Shown here piece after piece: positions 56,700-64,000 of a stretch of 64,000 nt of DNA. The notes under the pieces are model-generated. The model ran no database searches. It was not told where the DNA came from and was given only the letters and a program-made list of their open reading frames with translations. Position 1 is the stretch's first letter, and the number at the start of each line of letters is the position of its first letter. The position numbers were made by a program, and so were the translations under genes. The stretch is from the NCBI GenBank assembly GCA_037367405.1, contig JAZKJV010001873.1, positions 310,001 to 374,000 of the forward strand. The letters run 5' to 3'. This DNA is from Ottelia alismoides (Eukaryota; Streptophyta; Magnoliopsida; Alismatales; Hydrocharitaceae).

Positions 56700-57222
56700 A
56701 TTATTTAAAAAATATGAAAGTACGAGTTATGGCTAAAGTATATATACAATATATACAACACCCCCCATACTTAGCTCGAACTATGTCCTCATAGTGATCG
56801 AAGAGCTGCAAAGAAAGACATAACTTATACTAAATATAGAAAAGTAAAAAGAATACTATACTACAATGACTCAAAGAATACGAAATGAATAGAAGTTGGT
56901 AATCCTTCCTATACTTAGATGAAATAATCCTAAGTATAGAAGACTGTACAAATGGGGAGAATCGAGGATGAGAATTTACACAAAAATCAACGAATTGACT
57001 TTCCCTCCTATATTTAGGGTAAAGGATCCTTAAGTATAGAAATGAATATCCACAAGTGGGGGACAAGCAGGAGAATATACAAAGATTATCTCCCCATAAT
57101 TTGGGTCAGAGATCCCAAATATAGGCAACAAACAAGAGGTAATTGACGTAAAGAATATGAACAATCCGAGTCTAGCACCCCCCTATACTTAGGATAAAAT
57201 ACATCCAAAGTATAGAAAAACC
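56700..57222 (-). repeat. Hairpin array of element D
   Basis: Diverged counterpart of the A/B array. Hairpins at about 57180-57222, 57090-57127, 57006-57043 and 56911-56944 (same order as A), plus the longer one at 56710-56775. The stem of the 57090-57127 hairpin has changed on both arms (AAATTTGGG with CCCAAAT-type pairing) and still pairs. The G runs after the stems are shortened. Confidence 0.75.
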
Positions 57223-57319
57223 CTAAGCGAGACCTGAGGTGCTAAATAAAATGGAAGAAAAGAAAGAATAAATCAAGATGAAACTCGTATATACAAGGAA
57301 AACAATGTTGAGGTGCCTC

Positions 57320-59545
57320 TCAACAAGCGCAAGAGTTTACACCCCTAGCTGGGCGCAAAGGTAAGGATAACATTGTATCAAGGTTCATGATGAAATTTGT
57401 AATGTGTATGTCGTACTGCCGTGAGAGAACAACAACATACCCAGGATGGTCAAAAGAGACAACAGAATTTGCACTCAAGTGGGTGTTGGCTACCAGGAAA
57501 AGAGAAGACCAAGTATGATCATAATCCGGTAGCACAAAAGAAATTATCGGCTCAAGGTCTGAATGAAGTGAATGGATGTAGCCGAAGAAATCGAACGTGG
57601 AGAAGGGAGGATCTATCAGGGAGTCCTCCACATCAATCATCATCTTGAGCATATAAGGAAGATCAGGATCGAGAAACTCTCTATGAAAATCGATATTTGA
57701 TGTATATATGGTAGAAAATCAGAATCAACATCGAATAAATCAAAGATTGGGTCATCCTCGCGACGGTCCTCGATGACAGAAAGATCAATCAGGGAAATTA
57801 GAAGTAACTGACAGCTCGGTCTCTTGATCCGACAGATCAGAATCACATCTAGGGAGTGAAACTAAGTACAAGGGACATAATGCATCCTTTTGCAAATAAC
57901 CCTCAGGGAGAGATGCAGGCTCATCGGTAAAAGATGGGGAATCAGATCATAACTGGGGATCTACATTGTTGTAAAATACCAGGTTCCTGCTCCAAAGTAA
58001 CTCATCAGCTGTAAATGGCATCTGAACAACCTCGAGGCATGGAATGCTGCTAGTCAACAATGCGGAAGCAGTAGACATCTCAAGATCTGATCCTCGAACT
58101 ACAACAATGTTGTCAAATACCAAGTCCTCCAAAAATGTATCGACATCATCATGTGGGAGGACACACGGTTCAAAGATGGGACTATCTATGTTTGTCAAAT
58201 CAAAATGGTGTCCCTCATCAAGCTCTATATGTTGAGATGGATCCAAATATGTATCTAAATATGATAGGGTCTTCTGCAGAATGGACACTGAATCTGCTGG
58301 ACATGGATACTGAAATGGTTGAAAGGACGGCTAGAACAATGTGGGCTCCTCCTCCATTTCTTGGGATACTAGCATATCTAGAATCCAAGAATCTCCAACG
58401 TGAAAGTACGAGACTGGCTTAAACTCTGGCCGTAAAACCAATGGGAACTCGACCAATGTCCGGCTCTGGAAACTCACAGTAGTGTTCAACACGTCCGTCA
58501 TCTGGAATATTGTTGAATCCACACCCTTTGAATGGTGTGTGCTGTCTTTATTGGCATGAAGTGTCATACACTCAACAGGTGTTGTATCTCCCTTGTGTGT
58601 TGTCCTGAATAAATCGTCGCATGAAGGCTATGAATTTGACAAATTGGATGAAATTTCTCCCAAGATGGTAAAAAGAATATCCATGTCGGGACTGTGATGA
58701 AAACCACCACACGAGGTCACTACCAGTCCTATCTGTTCTGCGGTCATCCCCCCCGTGACGATCTGTACAAGGTCAGTCGCTGAGATTCCATGGTTTGGAA
58801 ATCTTCTCGATAGATCAACAAACCTAAGCCATGAATCTCTCAATGGCTCTTGGGGGTCTACAGAAAAATCTTCAATGTAAGACCACATCAAATCTTCTTT
58901 ACGCTAGGGATAAAATCTCTATAAAAACTGTGAACGTAAATATCCCCACATAGAAAACTTCCTTCCCAAGCGTCGATGCCAACTCATGTCTCTGCTATGA
59001 AGTGTAAATGGGAAGGTCATCAGCATCAACTCCTCAAAAGTGATATCTAGATAGACACGGATCACATAAATTTCCTCAAACTCAGATATGAAGATATGTC
59101 TTCTTGTGCACTTCTCATAAAAACTTCGATAGTGACTGAATGTAATCTGAATCCAAGATAAATATACTCATTATAGAAACTGGTTGAGCTCCTATTTGTG
59201 GGGACTCATCCCTTAATGAATGTCCAACCATTCCAGAATAGAAAGCATTTAGCTCGCAACTACTCTCTCATTATCCCTTGAAGGCATTGTCATCTCAGAA
59301 AGGTGATCGTCTATGTCTTGCATCTAATCAATCTGAACTCTTCGGGCATCTTCTCTTTTCACAACATGTCCAGTATAAGGTTGGGAGGGAGAAGATGGGA
59401 TGTCGATCGGATTCTGACCTCCTAAGAGAGTGGGCGGGAATGATGGGAATGAAATGAAGAAGCCGCAAGATCCAACTGGAATGAAGGGTGGACCATCCTC
59501 ACGAGATAGAAAATGAGAAGGATAATGTAGGGAGAGTGGGGGAAA
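57320..59545 (-). pseudogene. Gag-like gene of element D, heavily broken
   Basis: Minus strand. Fragments follow the order of the intact copy at 45342-47462: Gag domain at 58628-58891 (IEDFSVDPQEPLRDSWLRFV, GGMTAEQIGLVVTSCGGFHH), then 58331-58567 (TLVEFPLVLRPEFKPV), 57947-58288 (ESF-like acidic part), 57640-57846, and 57320-57652 (SLIDPPFSTFDFFGYIHSLH, ending in NLDTMLS and reading past the usual stop). The N-terminal part above 58900 is weaker. At least five breaks. The conservation of the acidic half and C-terminus as well as Gag shows that this unusual architecture is ancestral to both families. Confidence 0.75.
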
Positions 59546-60704
59546 AGAAGGCTACCGCTAACGACTCAGAAGCGTACCCGTAACAACTCACACCAAAGAC
59601 ATCCAAACACAAAGCAAACCCTCAGTTCACCAACTCAACACAAATCTGACCGTGAGAGTTCGATCTTTATCTTTTCAGTTTTAAATTTAGTGATAAAACA
59701 AAGGTTGTCCAAAACTTAGGTTGGCTTATGGGATTGGGCACTAACTTTAATGTGTACGTGGGCAAGTAAATGTGAATACAATTAGGCAGTTGCGTTGCCA
59801 AAACAATGACGTGTCTTAATTACATTTGATTTTTAAGGATCCAAGTATAATTAGCAGTCTCAATTTTAAAATGTTAATTTTCACTTTTTTTGGAAGTTTT
59901 TGATAAATACACGTCTAACGAGATTTCAGATTTCCTATATTCCTATATCGACAAAATACGGGGGAAAACAGAAAAGTCAATGCACAAGAAACAATGGATA
60001 CAAATGCTAGAGATAAAGGTGCATACGTGAATCCAGCACTCTACATGCAATATGATCCATGCAAAAAAATAAAACTAACTATATGCAAACTACAAGAGGG
60101 AATCGTCCTAAACAATAACTTCTACTCGGGAAGAACTGGTTAATTATTTGACTAAGTCCAACGTTCTATAGGAACAAATATTCTTTTTAGGGTATTTGGA
60201 CCTAATAATTACCTGACTCAACCAAATAAAACCTAAGTCTAGGGGCTTCACTCATAAAAACAAATAAAAATAAAGGCGACGAAAACAGTAGAAAAACTAC
60301 GGTGAGGTCCCCCTGGTGCACTGGCACTTGGCAAAACAGTACCCAAATAATGCCCAAAGTCTTAGAAATTATTACAACTTTTTACAAGAATGATAATGGA
60401 ATAAAATGCTAAGAAGTCCTCAAAGGACCTTCCAAATCTTCTGTTCCCCTTCTCTTACATTCTCTGGATGCTCGATGAAGAAACAAGCTGCCTCCGATTC
60501 GCTCGAGTGCACCGATGCTCCTAGAAATGCCCCCCTCACTTGTCAGCCCTCGCAAGAAAGAGAGAAACAAAAGATATGTCAGATCACAGTTATGAAAAAT
60601 ATATCAAATAATATGTAGCAGAAAATCATACAAGCAAAGAAATACAAGTATATACACAAACCAAGAGCAGAAGGAAAAGAAGACCTAACTACCCTCGTCG
60701 TGCC
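59546..60704 (-). other. Leader of element D
   Basis: Non-coding. It aligns in reverse with the A/B leader (for example GCATGTAGAGTGCTGGA near 60040, and the CGAGTGCACCGATGCTCC-like segment near 60500). The 70-residue frame at 60406-60618 is a leader shadow. Confidence 0.6.
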
Positions 60705-60722
60705 TCCCTGGCAACGACACCA
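60705..60722 (-). promoter_or_regulatory. Element D primer-binding site
   Basis: Minus strand TGGTGTCGTTGCCAGGGA, two changes from the Athila-type tRNA-Asp site, both C to T or G to A at CpG positions. Three bases from the LTR. Confidence 0.85.
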
Positions 60723-60725
60723 TTT

Positions 60726-63700
60726 TGTTGAAAGGGATTTTCGTGTTTTTATTTAGAAAAATAATAATAACGTGCAGTGGTCGTTGCAACCCAAATATCC
60801 CCCAACAAAACTATTTTTTTGTTCTCGAGCTGAATTAATTACAAAAGAATAATGTGTAGCAAGAAAAATTTTTCTATTTAATTTACATGTATAGCAACAA
60901 TATCAAACTCAGGATGGATACAAATCCCGAGGGTTATTCTAATAATTGAAAAATCAATAAAAGAATTAGGAATTCTCAAAGTACAATATGCTTGGTTTTT
61001 GTGATATTTTGTCTTTTTTTAAATTATTTATGGTTTTTAATATATTTTTTATTTTCTGATTTTTAATTTTTATTATTTTTTAGTTTTGAAAATTTTAATT
61101 TTCAAAATAATCAAACAATTTATTTACAGAAATAGAGAAAGGCTATTCTTTTGGATTTTTAAAATATAGTAAAAATACTAAAAAATATTCAAATAAAATC
61201 TTCTTGTGTTTTATATTTTCTAAAATATTTTTGGTGATTTTTGGATGATTTTTCGAATTGTTAAGATTTTTCAAATGAATAAAAATAGGGAATAATTCAA
61301 ATAGTGCACACACAAGATTGTTTTGCAATTTAGTAATAGAAAATAAGATCAAAATTTCCTGGATTTATTTTTTTGAAAAATTGTAATGAATTATCTTGAA
61401 ACAAAAATTGGGATCGCTAATTTTTATTTTTCTACAATTTTCTGTGATTTTTATAAGTTTTTTTGCATTTTGAAATTTTTTATTTTAAAACTACTAATGC
61501 ACTAAATTAGCAAATAAATCACATAAAAATAAAACTATTGTATTTTTAAAATTTTTAATGTAATATTTGAATTTTTATGAATTTTCAAATTTCAAACACT
61601 GAAAAGTGCAATGTTTTTAATTTTTTAATAATAGCAAATGATGATAAAATGCAATAAAAAATTTATACTATGAAGATACAAGCAGCAAGAGTATAACATT
61701 AATTTTCTAGAATTTATTGACAAATAAAATTATTTATTTCAATGAAAATAACATGCAAATCAAGGTCTGGAAGTATAAGAGTTAATCACAATTATTTAAT
61801 GTTTCTGCTTAAAAATAACAAAAATAATATGCGGGAGGAATTTAGCAAATTACCCAATAAACGTGCAAAGCACGTGCTGTATGGATCTAGCAAGGACGTT
61901 TACACACTTTCAGAAACTTTGAGAGGTTTTACAATAAATTTCCCAAAAAATAGGTTTTCCAATTGCGTGGGAATTCCTTCCTATTTGTGTTGTTCTTCTT
62001 GCCATGAACACAAGAAATTGGGCGATGCCGCACCTTCCTCTCCATGCAAAAGGGGGCGACGGTGACGTGAAGGACTGGCCGGATGGTGCAGAAAAGGGCT
62101 CGTGGCATGGCAGATCCGTTGGCACGTTGTCGTGAAGCATCTTTGCTCAAGAGGTGGTGGCTGCCGCTTCAAGCGGATGATGTCGGCATCGACGTTACGG
62201 CGGTGACAGTCTTCTTTTGACGGTGAAGATCGTGGAGTTCGGCGCACGGTGGATCAAGTGCAACTCCATGCGATCGTGCGGTGATGCATGATGTTGATGG
62301 GGGGGGGGTCCTGCGACGGAGTGCGGTTTTGCAGGAGGAGATGAGTGGTGGTGGGGGGTATTGCTCCAGGCGACGGTGACGGTGGTCGGGGGTGATGGAG
62401 GAGAGGTGGAGTCGGTGGAGTTCTAAGCTCCTGGCAGAGGTGTGTGCACGCCTAGTTTTTTTTTTCTATTTTTTGTAATAAAATTTTTTAAGCAGCAAAT
62501 GTATATTTTTTCCTTTTTTGTATTTTTTTAGAATTCCTGTTCTTGTAATAAAATAAAGACAACTCGACTTGAGCACGATAACTCGGTCGAAGAAATAAAA
62601 TAAAATAAAAATAGGAAAGTGAATGATTTTGGATATAGTGAAATGGGAGATCGAATCTGTGTCTCCGGCCTTCGTGCGTGAACAGAGTTGAAATGTCCTG
62701 TGAGGTAGAATGTGAAATGGAGAGATCAAGAATATGAGATGAAAATTCGAGATCGATGGCGAATCAATACATGATGGGTGATAAAAAATTGATTAACTAA
62801 GATCTAGAAACATAAAATGACCACTAATTAAAAATACAAAAAAATAAAACTATGATTAACCTAAGTTAAGAACAATAGAAGAAAAGTGGATCTCACCGTC
62901 GAAGCGGAAAATATCGTAATGGCATTGACGAAGGCCGACTCATTGTCACCAGAAAGGTATGAGTCTAGGCACCTTTCTACAACAAGAAGCTCTTGGAGAG
63001 TAGGCTCCTATCACCAAAGATTGATCAAATAATAATGAAGGAGAGAAGACCCATTAAAGAGAAGAAGAAATCCAAAAAATGAAGATATGCACAAAAAAGG
63101 AATGTGTTCAGTGATTATTTAAATTAATTAATTAATTAAAACTAGATTTGTAATTAAATTAAATAGATAAAAAAATAATTTACAAAAATTAATTAGCTAC
63201 CTTATGATGGTTATTTAAGGTATATAATCAAATCTTATATACATGGTAGGTTTTCAAATCAAATAATTAAATAAATAAATCAAGTTTTCGTAATTATATT
63301 AATTTATTAATTAATGTAATATATTAATTTTTTGTGGTTTTTATATATGGATATTAATTTTATACATATCATATATACATAATGTACATTATACACATAT
63401 ACAAATAAGGAAATATTTTTGTATACAAATTTTAAAACAAATATTTACTTTAAATTATTGTAAACAATATTTACAATTATTAAAAATATAATAAGTAATA
63501 AAAAATAAATACAATAAATAAATAGTCAAATTGTAAAAACCACCTTAGAAAACATACTTTTCAACCGTAACTCCAAAAATTATGAAATCATGATTATTTT
63601 AAAGAGAATTTAATTTAGAGTACAATCTAAGTGAGTTTGATTCGATTTGAGTTCATATGGAGCCAAAATTGGTCTTTCAATTATATCTTTACAGCTTGTT

Positions 63701-64000
63701 CCAAGAGTGGTTACTTTCTTTTGTATATGATTTAATTTTACAATTATTTTTATTATTTAGAAAATATTTTTATCTACAACTTTTTATTGAAAATTATTTA
63801 ATTTGAGGTCAATTTATATACAAATAAAATAGTGTAATTTTTTATAAAAATATACAAAGAATAAATTCAATAATAAAAAAGGAAAATTATTTACAAATTA
63901 TTTTTAGATTATTAGATTAAAGACCCTATCTCCTCCTACTTTATTCATGGCCGATCAGTTCAAGTCTTGACCTTTTTTCAGGGTTCGGGTCATTCTGCAT
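60726..64000 (-). repeat. Element D 5' LTR (right copy), cut by the window end
   Basis: Starts TGTTGAAAGGGATTTTCG on the plus strand and aligns with 16527-18143 plus 23286-24960 of the left LTR. About 230 bp more would be expected beyond 64000. It shows the E1 empty site near 62360-62380. GC-rich block at about 62030-62450; the rest is AT-rich with no gene. Confidence 0.8.

Larger units (their letters stand above)
16527..64000 (-). mobile_element. Athila-type Ty3/Gypsy element D, disrupted, runs past the right edge
   Basis: Minus-strand element. Its 3' LTR is on the left (16527-25191), its polypurine tract and internal tail at 25192-26076, the remaining internal region at 55641-60725, and its 5' LTR at 60726 to beyond 64000. 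It is interrupted by Copia E1 (in the left LTR) and Copia E2 (in the internal tail). If E2 is left out, 55641 rightwards joins 26076 leftwards colinearly with the internal sequence at about 37790-37920 of element A. The two D LTRs differ at roughly 12-15% of positions by eye, much more than the elements inside it, so D is older. It lacks any pol-like sequence. Its own target duplication (left copy probably GTCAC, 16522-16526) must be checked outside the window. Confidence 0.8.

Noticed and set aside
1..64000. CRISPR arrays, operons, prokaryotic promoters, tRNA or rRNA genes
   Set aside because: Looked for and not seen; the repeats present are transposon structures and the content is eukaryotic plant DNA.

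Overview
This window is intergenic, repeat-rich plant chromosomal DNA. I see no host protein gene, tRNA or rRNA. The evidence for a flowering plant is the mix of elements: Ty1/Copia elements primed by initiator-Met tRNA, Athila-type Ty3/Gypsy elements with a tRNA-Asp-type primer site, an L1-like LINE, and Mutator-, hAT- and CACTA-type DNA transposon derivatives. I cannot name the species.

Positions 1-12.4 kb hold old, separate insertions: a decayed minus-strand Copia relic (1-2640), a Mutator-like non-autonomous element with a 9-bp target duplication (4175-5371), a LINE reverse-transcriptase relic (5930-6700), a possible LTR fragment carrying an snRNA-type upstream element (near 7041), two hAT-type MITE-like elements with 8-bp target duplications (8931-9666 and 10224-11087) and a CACTA MITE with a 3-bp duplication (11711-12167).

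From 12.4 kb to the right edge everything is one nested stack. A short-LTR plus-strand Copia (F, from 12394) is cut in its reverse transcriptase at 16526 by a large minus-strand Athila-type element (D, 16527 to beyond 64000). D's left LTR received a young minus-strand Copia (E1, 18144-23285, 122-bp LTRs). D's internal region received a long-LTR minus-strand Copia (E2, 26077-55635, 2.5-kb LTRs, 5-bp duplication ACTAC). E2 was split between reverse transcriptase and RNase H by a plus-strand Athila-type tandem, LTR-internal-LTR-truncated internal (29220-48130), flanked by a 96-bp duplication of E2 sequence. The second LTR of that tandem was hit by a Mutator-like element (38737-40214), and the first LTR preserves the empty site.

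The Athila-type elements D and A/B are relatives. Both have a 3.5-3.7 kb LTR starting with a small hairpin, the tRNA-Asp-type primer site, and a Gag-like reading frame with a long acidic C-terminal half and no recognisable protease, reverse transcriptase, RNase H or integrase. Downstream both carry a series of hairpins whose arms repeat the polypurine-tract motif. The reading frame is intact once (45342-47462), frameshifted once (34379-36497) and badly broken in D (about 57320-59545). This looks like a non-autonomous family that depends on enzymes from elsewhere, and it is the most interesting content of the window.
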